From assembly GCA_024233305.1 (NCBI GenBank), contig JACKPV010000004.1:1-16621 (forward strand): a DNA stretch of 16,621 bases, in the 5' to 3' direction. Source of the stretch: Verrucomicrobiales bacterium. Its GTDB lineage: Bacteria; Verrucomicrobiota; Verrucomicrobiia; Limisphaerales; J093. Shown here one piece after another: positions 8,396 through 15,140 of the stretch; the stretch's first letter is position 1; every line of letters begins with the position of its first letter. Under the pieces are notes generated by a model. That model was given only the letters and a program-made list of their open reading frames with translations, searched no databases and was not told the DNA's origin. The position numbers and the translations under genes are program-made.

Positions 8396-9472
8396 TCATC
8401 GCCCTGGCGCACTCGCGGGCAACAGATGCCCCGGAGCGCAGTAACCTTGGCGCAAGCCCGTGCTGTTTCCTTCCCGGCTGAACTGGTACCAGGCGAAGAC
8501 CGTTTCGCTCAGGCGGCGGATGCGGTTTCCGTGAAAGAGGCGGCGGCAGCGCTGCTCGAAGCGGCGTTTGGTGGCGCCCAGGATCCGGGGGCGGAGGCCC
8601 GGCACAAACCGGAAGCCGCAGAAGGGCACGCCTTCCGCCGTGGTGAGCAGGCGGGACTTGGGTTCCGCCAACTTCAGACGCAAACGGGCCAGGCGCTCCA
8701 CAATCGCCGCCCGCAGCTCCGACAACCTCCGTTTGTCATCCCCGAAGAGCAGGAAGTCGTCGGTGTAACGGAGATACGCGCCGTGGCGTTCGTCTTCCGC
8801 GATCCAGTGGTCCACTTCGTCCAGGAGGAAGTTGCCCCAGAGCTGGCTGGTCAGGTTGCCGATGGGCAGTCCGCGGGAACGTGTGGCGGCCAGGAGATCG
8901 TCGCCGGGAGACCATTCCGGCGGTGGTTTGTCATCCGTCCAGAAGCTGCTGAGAATGGCTTGAATCAGGGACCACACCACCGGGCAACGGCTCACGCCGT
9001 CCAGTTTCTCCAGCAAGATCGCGTGGTCGATGTTTGGGAAGAACTTGCGGACGTCGCACTTCAGCACAAACCGGTATCGATTCGTCAGCCAGCGGCAGCA
9101 TTCCCGCGCCGCCGTGGTCCCCTTACCCACCTGACAGGAGAAACTCCGGGCAATGAACCGTCGTTCCAGCACCGGCGCCATGAACTGACACAGCGCGTGA
9201 TGCACCACCCGATCCCGAAACGGCGCCGCAGCAATCATCCGCCGCTTCGGCTCCCGGATTTCGAAGAACCGGTAGGAACCGGGGCGGTATTCGCCGGCCA
9301 ACAGCTCGTCCCTCAACCCCAGCAGTTCGCTCTCCTCCCGGAGCAGCCAGGACTCCACGTCGGGCCGACGCCGCTTCCCTTTCGCTGCCCGACGCGATGC
9401 CTGACGGAGATTCTCCCAGGACGCCACGTCGGCTATCGTCCACGTTGTTGACTTACGAATGAAAATGCCCAC
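8396..9472 (-). CDS. DGR reverse transcriptase
   Basis: This is the RNA-dependent DNA polymerase that copies TR RNA with adenine-specific errors into VR. Numbered from GTG 9472 (358 aa), motifs include PKRRMIAAAPFRDRVVHHAL near 75-93, KCDVRKFFPNID (first catalytic Asp about 140), GLPIGNLTSQ at about 201-210, and YTDD at about 236-239 with the catalytic pair. The SQ in motif 4 is the DGR signature, where group II intron and retron RTs usually have QG. There is no maturase/X or endonuclease domain, and the length is typical for DGR RTs. GTG at 9472 is preferred because GGGAGGA sits 6 nt upstream; ATG at 9487 in the same frame lacks a ribosome site. The 5' end overlaps avd on the other strand. 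Target 1 follows 110 nt downstream on the same strand. Confidence 0.95.
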   Translation of the reverse strand: MGIFIRKSTTWTIADVASWENLRQASRRAAKGKRRRPDVESWLLREESELLGLRDELLAGEYRPGSYRFFEIREPKRRMIAAAPFRDRVVHHALCQFMAPVLERRFIARSFSCQVGKGTTAARECCRWLTNRYRFVLKCDVRKFFPNIDHAILLEKLDGVSRCPVVWSLIQAILSSFWTDDKPPPEWSPGDDLLAATRSRGLPIGNLTSQLWGNFLLDEVDHWIAEDERHGAYLRYTDDFLLFGDDKRRLSELRAAIVERLARLRLKLAEPKSRLLTTAEGVPFCGFRFVPGLRPRILGATKRRFEQRCRRLFHGNRIRRLSETVFAWYQFSREGNSTGLRQGYCAPGHLLPASAPGR

Positions 9473-9821
9473 AAACCGTCCTCCCATCTATACCGCGTTG
9501 GTCGATCTCGTCGGCTGGACACTCGACCGCACCGCCGCCCTGCCCCGGAGCCACCGGTTCACCTTTGGCGAACGCGTGGACCGGCTCACGCTGGACTGCC
9601 TGGAATACGTGATCGAAGCCATCCACTCACCTCCCCCGACAAAGCAGGCGCCGCTCCGGCGACTGAACCTCGCTCTCGAAAAACTCCGCGTGTTCTGGCG
9701 GCTGATTTCTGAGCGTGGCTGGATCAGCGAGCGGCAACTTCTGTTCGTCTCCGGCCGATTGGATGAAATCGGGCGCATGACCGGCGGCTGGCTCAAGCAG
9801 GTGGAGAAGTCCCGCTCGTAG
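9459..9821 (+). CDS. avd: DGR accessory variability determinant, Avd-like four-helix bundle (120 aa)
   Basis: Avd proteins are small basic four-helix bundles, forming a pentameric barrel in the Bordetella phage system, that bind the DGR RT and template RNA and are needed for cDNA synthesis. The family pattern is clear: LPRSHRFTFGERVDRLTLD at about 30-48, the helix LRRLNLALEKLRVFWRLISE at about 65-84, and the C-terminal DEIGRMTGGWLKQ motif at about 103-115. Start choice is open between ATG 9459 and ATG 9465; neither has a good ribosome site. The gene is head-to-head with RT and its first codons overlap the RT 5' end, so its promoter must lie inside the RT gene. In most DGRs avd is co-directional with RT, so this arrangement is unusual. 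A palindrome follows the stop directly, then the IS. Confidence 0.88.
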   Translation: MKMPTNRPPIYTALVDLVGWTLDRTAALPRSHRFTFGERVDRLTLDCLEYVIEAIHSPPPTKQAPLRRLNLALEKLRVFWRLISERGWISERQLLFVSGRLDEIGRMTGGWLKQVEKSRS

Positions 9822-9822
9822 C

Positions 9823-9840
9823 GGCGCTCTGGCGAGCGCC
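9823..9840. repeat. REP-like palindrome after avd
   Basis: GGCGCTC-TGGC-GAGCGCC is a perfect 7-bp stem starting 2 nt past the avd stop. No T-tract follows, so intrinsic termination is not clear. It has the same arm/loop form as the intergenic palindromes elsewhere in the window. Confidence 0.6.
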
Positions 9841-9902
9841 GAAACCGATCCTGCGGCAATACGGGCAGGACCGAACCTACCCGCAATCTGGACGGGGGAG
9901 TT

Positions 9903-9924
9903 CCGGCGGACACCAGTCCGCCGC
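9903..9924 (+). repeat. Left 22-bp direct repeat flanking the IS
   Basis: CC + GGCGGAC-ACCA-GTCCGCC + GC ends exactly where the left terminal inverted repeat begins. An identical 22-bp copy starts exactly where the right one ends (11784). The repeat is itself a REP-like palindrome. It may be an unusually long target duplication or a palindrome used as the insertion site. Confidence 0.8.
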
Positions 9925-9940
9925 CTCGAGATTGGTTCTC
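9925..9940 (+). repeat. IS left terminal inverted repeat
   Basis: CTCGAGATTGGTTCTC is the reverse complement of the right end apart from a one-base insertion there. The similarity stops after these bases. Confidence 0.75.
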
Positions 9941-9986
9941 ACTAGATTGGCGGACTAGTTATTGAGGAGTTTTGCCCAGATTTGCC

Positions 9987-10016
9987 TTGATTCTTTGCGG
10001 ACTTCGACTCTAGTAT
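9987..10016 (+). promoter_or_regulatory. Probable promoter of the IS genes
   Basis: TTGATT (9987-9992) and TAGTAT (10011-10016) are separated by 18 nt, 54 nt upstream of the AbrB-like start codon. The surrounding sequence is AT-richer than the rest of the window. The match is moderate. Confidence 0.4.
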
Positions 10017-10069
10017 ATGCGCTAGATATTTGCGTCACCACATCAAACCTCAAACCCTGAGCACCCACC

Positions 10070-10288
10070 ATGGGATACCCCACCAAAGTCCAACTCATCT
10101 CCCGCAAGACCGGCGCCGACCAGTACTACATCAACTTCCCCACCGCCGTCGCCGAAGCCCTCGAGTTCCAGAAAGGCGAGACCATCGAGTGGATCATCGA
10201 GAACAAGGCCAACATCATCGCTCATCGGCCGGTGGTTCCTCCCTCCCCGGTGCAGATTCGGGAAAAAAAAACGCCACGCCACTCCTGA
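10070..10288 (+). CDS. AbrB/SpoVT-like leader ORF of the IS (72 aa if not frameshifted)
   Basis: The N-terminus (KVQLISRKTGADQYYINFP, then AEALEFQKGETIEWII) resembles swapped-hairpin AbrB-type DNA-binding domains. The frame terminates at 10288, shortly after an A9 run at 10263-10271, and overlaps the transposase frame there. The natural product is probably a DNA-binding domain fused to the transposase by -1 slippage, with the short form made when no slip occurs. This parallels the orfA/orfAB organisation of other IS families. The short form could repress transposition (inference). No clear ribosome site precedes the ATG. Confidence 0.7.
   Translation: MGYPTKVQLISRKTGADQYYINFPTAVAEALEFQKGETIEWIIENKANIIAHRPVVPPSPVQIREKKTPRHS
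10264..10270 (+). other. Probable programmed -1 frameshift site (A AAA AAA within A9)
   Basis: The zero frame reads GAA AAA AAA ACG, and the A AAA AAA heptamer allows tandem slippage to AAA AAA followed by AAC. A -1 shift joins the AbrB-like frame to the transposase frame, giving a product of about 549 aa. The upstream part of the transposase frame (from ATG 10030) is His/Arg/Pro-rich shadow sequence, which argues that translation really enters here. Confidence 0.65.
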
Positions 10289-11718
10289 CCCAGTGGGAGC
10301 AACTCTGGGGAGAGTGTGCCCTGCGGGCCGCGACCGCCGATTCCTGCCAGCGGCGGCTGCGCGAACACCTCCTGGCTCATCTGGTCTGCCCCGGTCGGCA
10401 TACCCTCTCAGGCCTGATCGCCGTCTTTGGCCGCCAATTCCAGGACTGGACCGGTCATTACTCCCTCTACGCCAAGGACCGCGTCGATCCCGCTGCGATC
10501 TTCGGGCAAGTGCGCCGGGAGGTCGAAGCCCTCGGGTTGCCGGACCAACCGTTGTGTGTCGCCCTCGACGACACGATCCTGCGCAAGCGCGGCCGCTTCA
10601 TCCCCGGGGCCGCCTTCCGCCGGGATCCGCTGGGGCCCGCCTTCCAAGTCAACCTCGTCTGGGCCCAACGCGAGCAGGCCTTGAGCGCGGCCGTGCCCGA
10701 TGAACACGGCGACGTGCGCATGGTCCCCATCGGCTTCCGGGACGCCTCCACTCCCCGCAAACCACGCTGCGACTCCGCCCCCGAACTCTTCGAGCGCTAC
10801 CGGGAAGAGATGAAACAGCGCAACCTCAACGTCCTGGCCATCGACACCCTCGCGGAGCTCCAACGGCAGCGGGCACACGAACAAGGCGGGCCGACCCCGC
10901 CATTGCGCGTGTTGGTCGACGGCAGCTACACCAACTCCAAGGTGGTGCGCCACCTGCCCGAGAACACCGCCCTGATCGGCCGCATCCGCAAGGACGCCCG
11001 TCTCCATGCGAAACCCGAACCCCCCGAGCAAACCCAGACGGGCCGCAGGCGTGTTTACGGAAAGCGTCTGCTCACCCCGGAGAAGATCCGGCAGGACGAT
11101 TCGGTTCCCTGGCAACCGGTGCGCGCACGGGTCAACGGCAAGACCAGGAAGTTCGAGGTCAAGACCCTCGCGCCGGTGCGCTCACCCATTGCCGGGGCGA
11201 CCGACTTGCGCCTGGTGATCATCCGCCCAATCGGCTTCCGCCCGCGCCGGGGCGCCCGGCTCGCCTACACCCAGCCCGCCTACCTCATCTGTACCGACCC
11301 CCAACTGCCCCTTCAGGACATCCTCCAGGAGTACGTCTGGCGCTGGGACATCGAACTCAACCATCGCGACGAGAAAACGATCCTCGGCGTCGGTCAGGCC
11401 CAGGTACGCAATCCCCACTCGGCCCAATCCGTCCCGGCCACCGCCGTGGCTGCCTACGCCTTGCTCCTGGTTGCCGCCATCAGGGCCTATGGCAAGGGCG
11501 GCAAACCCGCGGTCATTCCCGAGGCCAAGTGGCGCAAACCCGACAAGAAGATCCGCCCCTCCACCCAGGATCTCATCAACGAGTTGCGACGCGAACTCTG
11601 GGCCAAAGCCATCCGACCCGATCATTTAAGCGACTTCATGAACGCCGCCCGCCACCGCACGAAGCCCCTTCAATCCGGCCCCAACCTCTGCAGCTCTCTC
11701 TTCGCTGCCACGGCATAG
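10270..11718 (+). CDS. IS4-superfamily DDE transposase (entered by -1 frameshift)
   Basis: The transposase catalyses cut-and-paste movement of the IS. Catalytic residues are visible: an Asp in CVALDD (codons at 10567-10572), an Asp in VLVDGSY (codon at 10918) and a Glu in YVWRWDIELNHRDEK (codon at 11353). This last stretch gives Y-(2)-R-(3)-E-(6)-K exactly, the IS4-superfamily signature. The reading frame stays open from there through the C-terminus to TAG at 11716-11718. An ATG at 10030 in this frame would give 562 aa, but its first 75 or so residues are the out-of-frame reading of the AbrB-like ORF, so that start is rejected. There is no internal stop or visible degradation, so the element may be active. 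Confidence 0.88.
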   Translation, partial: NATPLLTQWEQLWGECALRAATADSCQRRLREHLLAHLVCPGRHTLSGLIAVFGRQFQDWTGHYSLYAKDRVDPAAIFGQVRREVEALGLPDQPLCVALDDTILRKRGRFIPGAAFRRDPLGPAFQVNLVWAQREQALSAAVPDEHGDVRMVPIGFRDASTPRKPRCDSAPELFERYREEMKQRNLNVLAIDTLAELQRQRAHEQGGPTPPLRVLVDGSYTNSKVVRHLPENTALIGRIRKDARLHAKPEPPEQTQTGRRRVYGKRLLTPEKIRQDDSVPWQPVRARVNGKTRKFEVKTLAPVRSPIAGATDLRLVIIRPIGFRPRRGARLAYTQPAYLICTDPQLPLQDILQEYVWRWDIELNHRDEKTILGVGQAQVRNPHSAQSVPATAVAAYALLLVAAIRAYGKGGKPAVIPEAKWRKPDKKIRPSTQDLINELRRELWAKAIRPDHLSDFMNAARHRTKPLQSGPNLCSSLFAATA

Positions 11719-11766
11719 CTAAAATCCACCGGTTTCGCCGCGGTGCCCACTTACCCCCGCTTGCAG

Positions 11767-11783
11767 GAGAAACCAATCTCGAG
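11767..11783 (-). repeat. IS right terminal inverted repeat
   Basis: GAGAAACCAATCTCGAG is complementary to the left end. It lies 48 nt after the transposase stop and abuts the right 22-bp direct repeat. Confidence 0.75.
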
Positions 11784-11805
11784 CCGGCGGACACCAGTCC
11801 GCCGC
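11784..11805 (+). repeat. Right 22-bp direct repeat flanking the IS
   Basis: This copy is identical to 9903-9924 and in the same orientation; the ACCA loop shows the orientation. It is followed by TACG, which resembles the CTACG that follows the GTTCGCC palindrome at 4365-4382. This suggests that the right copy retains the original REP context. Confidence 0.8.
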
Positions 11806-11807
11806 TA

Positions 11808-11822
11808 CGCCGCCTGGCGGCG
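11808..11822 (-). other. GC-rich triloop hairpin downstream of VR2
   Basis: The minus strand pairs CGCCGC with GCGGCG around a CAG loop, 58 nt beyond VR2 and directly after the pyrimidine tract. It parallels the hairpin after VR1. It also abuts the REP-like palindrome at 11784, so it could simply belong to that repeat. Confidence 0.4.
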
Positions 11823-11823
11823 G

Positions 11824-11873
11824 GAAAAAGGGAAAAGGGTAAAAGGACCAAAGAGCAAAGGGGAAACACGAAG
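11824..11873 (-). repeat. Pyrimidine-rich 3' flank of target 2, shared with target 1
   Basis: These are the 50 nt after the target 2 stop codon, 42/50 identical and ungapped to the equivalent after target 1. TTTTCCCTTTTTC closes both copies. Confidence 0.7.
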
Positions 11874-14800
11874 TCACCCGGCTGCCGACGCCAACCCCAC
11901 CCACACACATCGAAACCCGATGAAGTCGAGACGGTAGCCGGGCGAGTCGACGTAGCGAAACGCACAGGACAGGTACTCGGGATTGATGTAGGCCCACGAC
12001 CCGCCCCGCAACACGCGCGATGACTTCGACTTGTCGTCGTGCCAGTTGTCGCACCACTCCCAGACGTTACCGCTGAGATCCATCGCACCACACTTCGCCT
12101 TGCCGTCCGGGAACAGCCCCACGGCACTGGTGTGGCGAATGCCGGTTTGCCAGCAATTGCACCGGTCGGCCAGTTCGTTGTCAGCGTCGCGGCCCCAAGG
12201 GAATCTGAGATTGTGAGCCTCCGCGCGAGGCGGCCTGCCCCGTTTGTCCTCCTTCAAGACGCATCGTGCCGCCCACTCCCACTCGCCTTCGTGGGGCAGA
12301 CGTACCTCTTGCCCCAGTTTCTCCGAAAGCCAGCGGCAGAAGGCCACCGCCTCGAACCAGCACACCCCCACCCGAGGATGATTGGGCGTCTGGAAGACCG
12401 GTTCGTAGTCCTCCGGTCCGCTGTCCTTGTTCTTCCGCCACCACTGGTGCGCCTCCGCAAGCCAAGCCCAGTGCGATTCCTCGCGATAGCCGTCGGGAGC
12501 ATCCACAAACGCCTGGTACTGCTTCCAAGTCACCGGATATCGGCTGATCCGGAGAGGCCTCTCGATCTTGAATGCACGCCTGCTGATGCCCAATTCGAAC
12601 CGGCCCGCTGGAAGGTCCACCCAGTCAATGTCTGGCAGGCCGTCCTCTCTCAGCTCAACCCCGTCGCGGGGATCTCCCAGCTTGCCGAGGACAATTCCTG
12701 CTTGCTCGCGCTCGGATGGCGAAGGAACGCTGCCCTTCATCACTTTGAGGAGCCGCTGTTTCACCAAGTCCAAACAGGCCCGCCCGTCCTGCAGCTTCAC
12801 GAGCGCATCGCCGCGCATGATGACAACAACCTCACCGGCGAGGATGACCTTCAGCCACGCAGCCGGTGCCGTGAGTGGTTCGGAGCCTGCCAGGAGTTTT
12901 ACCAAGTCCCGCAGCGATGGCCGCGCCAACTGATACGTGTTGACGTGCATGATCCAGCCGGCAGCCCACTTGACGACCTCCCACCAGTGACGCGACGGGT
13001 CAATCAGGTCACCGCATTGTGGGAAGTCGGGGGAGTTGGCAAGGTGCAGCCCGGCAAGGTATTCCCGGAAAGAGGCGTGAGGAAAATCGAAAACGTCCTC
13101 ATCCACTTCCATCAACAGCCCGGCACGCTCCTTGATCAGGGCGATCACCCGCGCGCGCCAGATGCCGTCTCCTTGGGAATGAAGCCGTTTGAGCGCCTTT
13201 TCCAGGTCATCCTTGAGCACTTTGAGGGATTGGTCTTCTCGGGAGTGCGCCTCGGATTCCCCACCAGTCTCCTTGGAGTCACCGGCAGGTAACGGACCAT
13301 TCTTGGCTGCGCGCGCATGTACGTCGTGTGCGAGGCGTGCAAGTTCCTGAATGAAGTCCGGCTCCTTCACCTCGGCTTCGGCGAGCAACCTGACGAGACT
13401 TGCCGCGTGCGGATGCCCCCGCCATCGGACTCCTTCCCAACGGAAAAGGAGGATCTCCACCATGCGCGAGTAGAGCTTGGCGCTCTCGCGCGGGAGGCTC
13501 TCGTCGTGGTTGTGGACCAGCGCCATCACCGTCAATCGAAGCGGACTGCGCGCGACCTCGATGAGTTCGGGAAAGTGCGGGTCGCGAATGGCGTCCCAAA
13601 GCGAGTCAATCAAACGCTTGACGTCATCGTCCGGAAGGCGATCCACCTTCCCTCGCTCCACATACCAGCGGCGAACGAAGCCCTGAATCTTCACCTCGTC
13701 GAAATCCGCGAGTTCAAACGGGCCGCCAAAACCGTGGGGATTGTCCTCGTCAGGAGGTGAGAACTGCCAGGGTCTGTCGCGGTACGAGCGCGTCCGGCAT
13801 GTGATGACCATCCTACTGCGATTGAAGTTGCCGCTGGCAAACTGCTCGATTGCATCCCGCACGAGCAGTTTTCGCTCCTGAGTCGCGACTTCGTCCAACC
13901 CGTCGAACACCACCAAGCCCCGCCCATTCTGGAGCGCATTCTGCAGGGCGCGCCCGATGGCGGCTTGATCAAGAGGATAATCGTTGAGGGAATCCTGGAT
14001 GAAGTTCCACAACTGCCGCGCCAACGTGCCGGCGGTCGGCGACACGGTCAGTCTGTCGGCAAAGCGGCGCAATTCGACGAAGATCGGGACCAAGTTCGCA
14101 TCTCCCCCCGGAAGTGGCTGAACACGCACGCCCCAGTCGCCCTTCTGATCCAACCCCTGCGCTGCAAGGCAGACGCAGAGATGCTTGGCAAACGTGGACT
14201 TCCCGGCACCAGGATCGCCCAAAAGAACGACATGAGGATTCTCAGCAAGCGCTTCAAGTGCGGAAATCGGGGTCTTCTCCTGCTCCGGGTGTCGCAGCAG
14301 GCCGGATCGGTGTTGCGCTTCCAGGTCCTCCGGCATTCGTGGCGTGCGCGTGTCCAAACCGACATAAACGCCGGGCAGGCTCATCCGCGCTCGCGACGTG
14401 CCGGACGACTGAGGAGTGGAGGTCACTGCAGCCAACGGCAGCTCGGACAGGTGCTCGAACACCGCTTCCAAGTAAGGCTTCAAAGAAGCCAGAGGACGTG
14501 AAGGCGGCAGAGAAAAGAACCACTCGACAAACAGCCGGTTGAACGCCGCTGGGTCGATGGACGAAGGAAGCACAGTGCCGTTGTTGATCTCCTTCCCCAA
14601 GTCCGTCCAGAGAGCATCGACGCGGCTTCGATTCTCCTCATTTGACATGCCCGCCAGCTCGGGTTGCTCGTGCAACCCCCAGAAGGCCGTGGCCAGTTTC
14701 CCCGCACCGGTACCCCCCACGCGGCGCGTCCCGCCGCGAAGTTCGCGCGATGCGCCGGGAACATATATGTCCAGCAGCGTGTAGTTCACCTTTGGCTGCT

Positions 14801-14918
14801 GGTAGTCCATCAAGAACTTCAGCCGATCGATCTTCTTCCGGGTTTCCGGAGACTCACTGGCGCGCTTTGCCGTTTCGTTGCGACGCTTCGCTTTCATGGC
14901 TGCCAAGGGAGTCTCCAT
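11874..14918 (-). CDS. DGR target 2: NACHT-FGE/C-type-lectin-like variable protein (1014 aa)
   Basis: Residues 1-190 or so form an unrecognised N-terminal region with a basic start (MKAKRRNETAKR) and no HD motif, so its effector differs from target 1. A NACHT-type STAND NTPase spans about 225-625: Walker A GDPGAGKST (234-242), Walker B VVFDGLDE (336-343), TCRTRSY (373-379) and FPHASFREYLAG (612-623). An alpha-helical linker follows, then LGKLGDPRDG and the FGE/CLec fold at about 760-1012 (DWVDLPAGRFELG, SRYPVTWKQY, RLPHEGEWEWAAR, LSGNVWEWCDNW, LRGGSW, GFRCVW). VR2 forms the last part of the fold, and the sequence up to VR2 (NVWEWC through KSSRVLRGGSW) matches target 1 closely. ATG 14918 has no clear ribosome site; ATG 14897 (MKAKRR) is an alternative. 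The IS sits 90 bp past its 3' end. It shares TR, RT and Avd with target 1 in trans. Confidence 0.93.
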   Translation of the reverse strand: METPLAAMKAKRRNETAKRASESPETRKKIDRLKFLMDYQQPKVNYTLLDIYVPGASRELRGGTRRVGGTGAGKLATAFWGLHEQPELAGMSNEENRSRVDALWTDLGKEINNGTVLPSSIDPAAFNRLFVEWFFSLPPSRPLASLKPYLEAVFEHLSELPLAAVTSTPQSSGTSRARMSLPGVYVGLDTRTPRMPEDLEAQHRSGLLRHPEQEKTPISALEALAENPHVVLLGDPGAGKSTFAKHLCVCLAAQGLDQKGDWGVRVQPLPGGDANLVPIFVELRRFADRLTVSPTAGTLARQLWNFIQDSLNDYPLDQAAIGRALQNALQNGRGLVVFDGLDEVATQERKLLVRDAIEQFASGNFNRSRMVITCRTRSYRDRPWQFSPPDEDNPHGFGGPFELADFDEVKIQGFVRRWYVERGKVDRLPDDDVKRLIDSLWDAIRDPHFPELIEVARSPLRLTVMALVHNHDESLPRESAKLYSRMVEILLFRWEGVRWRGHPHAASLVRLLAEAEVKEPDFIQELARLAHDVHARAAKNGPLPAGDSKETGGESEAHSREDQSLKVLKDDLEKALKRLHSQGDGIWRARVIALIKERAGLLMEVDEDVFDFPHASFREYLAGLHLANSPDFPQCGDLIDPSRHWWEVVKWAAGWIMHVNTYQLARPSLRDLVKLLAGSEPLTAPAAWLKVILAGEVVVIMRGDALVKLQDGRACLDLVKQRLLKVMKGSVPSPSEREQAGIVLGKLGDPRDGVELREDGLPDIDWVDLPAGRFELGISRRAFKIERPLRISRYPVTWKQYQAFVDAPDGYREESHWAWLAEAHQWWRKNKDSGPEDYEPVFQTPNHPRVGVCWFEAVAFCRWLSEKLGQEVRLPHEGEWEWAARCVLKEDKRGRPPRAEAHNLRFPWGRDADNELADRCNCWQTGIRHTSAVGLFPDGKAKCGAMDLSGNVWEWCDNWHDDKSKSSRVLRGGSWAYINPEYLSCAFRYVDSPGYRLDFIGFRCVWVGLASAAG
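11881..12018 (-). repeat. DGR variable repeat VR2 (3' end of target 2)
   Basis: VR2 is 138 bp long and aligns to TR without gaps. The 16 core differences are all at TR adenines: AAC to TAC, ATC, GTC, GAC, CTC and TTC, TAT to TTT, ACG to TCG and GAC to GGC. Both anchors are identical to TR and VR1. The pattern of hits differs from VR1, so the two repeats were rewritten independently. The repeat encodes residues about 968-1013 of target 2. Confidence 0.96.
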
Positions 14919-15090
14919 TCAGATCGGGTGAAAGGCCAGCCGGCAGTTTCGGACAGAATCGGACAGAAGTTGGCCGCTGGTCCATCGGTCGCTTGTCCGT
15001 TGTGGCCTTTTGAGCCTCCACCTTCACACGGGCTAAGTTCCCATCGGTTTCGGCCACGAGTGGAACCGAGACCGGCTGATCAGACCAAGA

Positions 15091-15104
15091 GTCACGCGCG
15101 TGAC
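15091..15104. promoter_or_regulatory. Perfect 14-bp palindrome between divergent genes
   Basis: GTCACGC-GCGTGAC lies 35 nt upstream of the 15140 start and about 170 nt upstream of target 2. A perfect palindrome of this size between divergent genes could be an operator; no protein is assigned. Confidence 0.35.
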
Positions 15105-15140
15105 GATTCCAACCGCTCACGAAACGGAAACGAATCGTCA
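15101..15140 (+). promoter_or_regulatory. 9-bp inverted repeat reaching the start codon of the 15140 gene
   Basis: TGACGATTC (15101-15109) and GAATCGTCA (15132-15140) are perfect complements with 22 nt between them. The right arm ends on the A of the ATG. In RNA this could partly hide the start; in DNA it could be an operator. It overlaps the 14-bp palindrome. Confidence 0.35.

Larger units (their letters stand above)
9925..11783 (+). mobile_element. IS element, IS4 superfamily (YREK transposase), about 1.86 kb
   Basis: The boundaries come from the terminal inverted repeats: CTCGAGATTGGTTCTC at the left (9925-9940) and GAGAAACCAATCTCGAG at the right (11767-11783), complementary with one extra A. 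Inside are an AbrB-like ORF and a DDE transposase ORF joined by a probable -1 frameshift. Perfect 22-bp direct repeats abut both ends. The element lies between avd and the 3' end of target 2 and disrupts neither. Family placement rests on the YREK signature. Within that superfamily, IS1634-type elements are known for variable and long target duplications, but I cannot assign the family. Confidence 0.85.

Noticed and set aside
8426..9451. 341-aa plus-strand ORF
   Set aside because: It is the complement of the RT, which has all the expected catalytic motifs on the minus strand.
8396..9472. Group II intron or retron reverse transcriptase
   Set aside because: No maturase, endonuclease or intron RNA structure is visible, motif 4 has SQ, and TR/VR pairs with A-only changes are present.
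10030..10269. ATG 10030 as the transposase start
   Set aside because: The residues it adds are His/Arg/Pro-rich and are the out-of-frame reading of the AbrB-like ORF. The -1 frameshift at A9 explains the joined product better.
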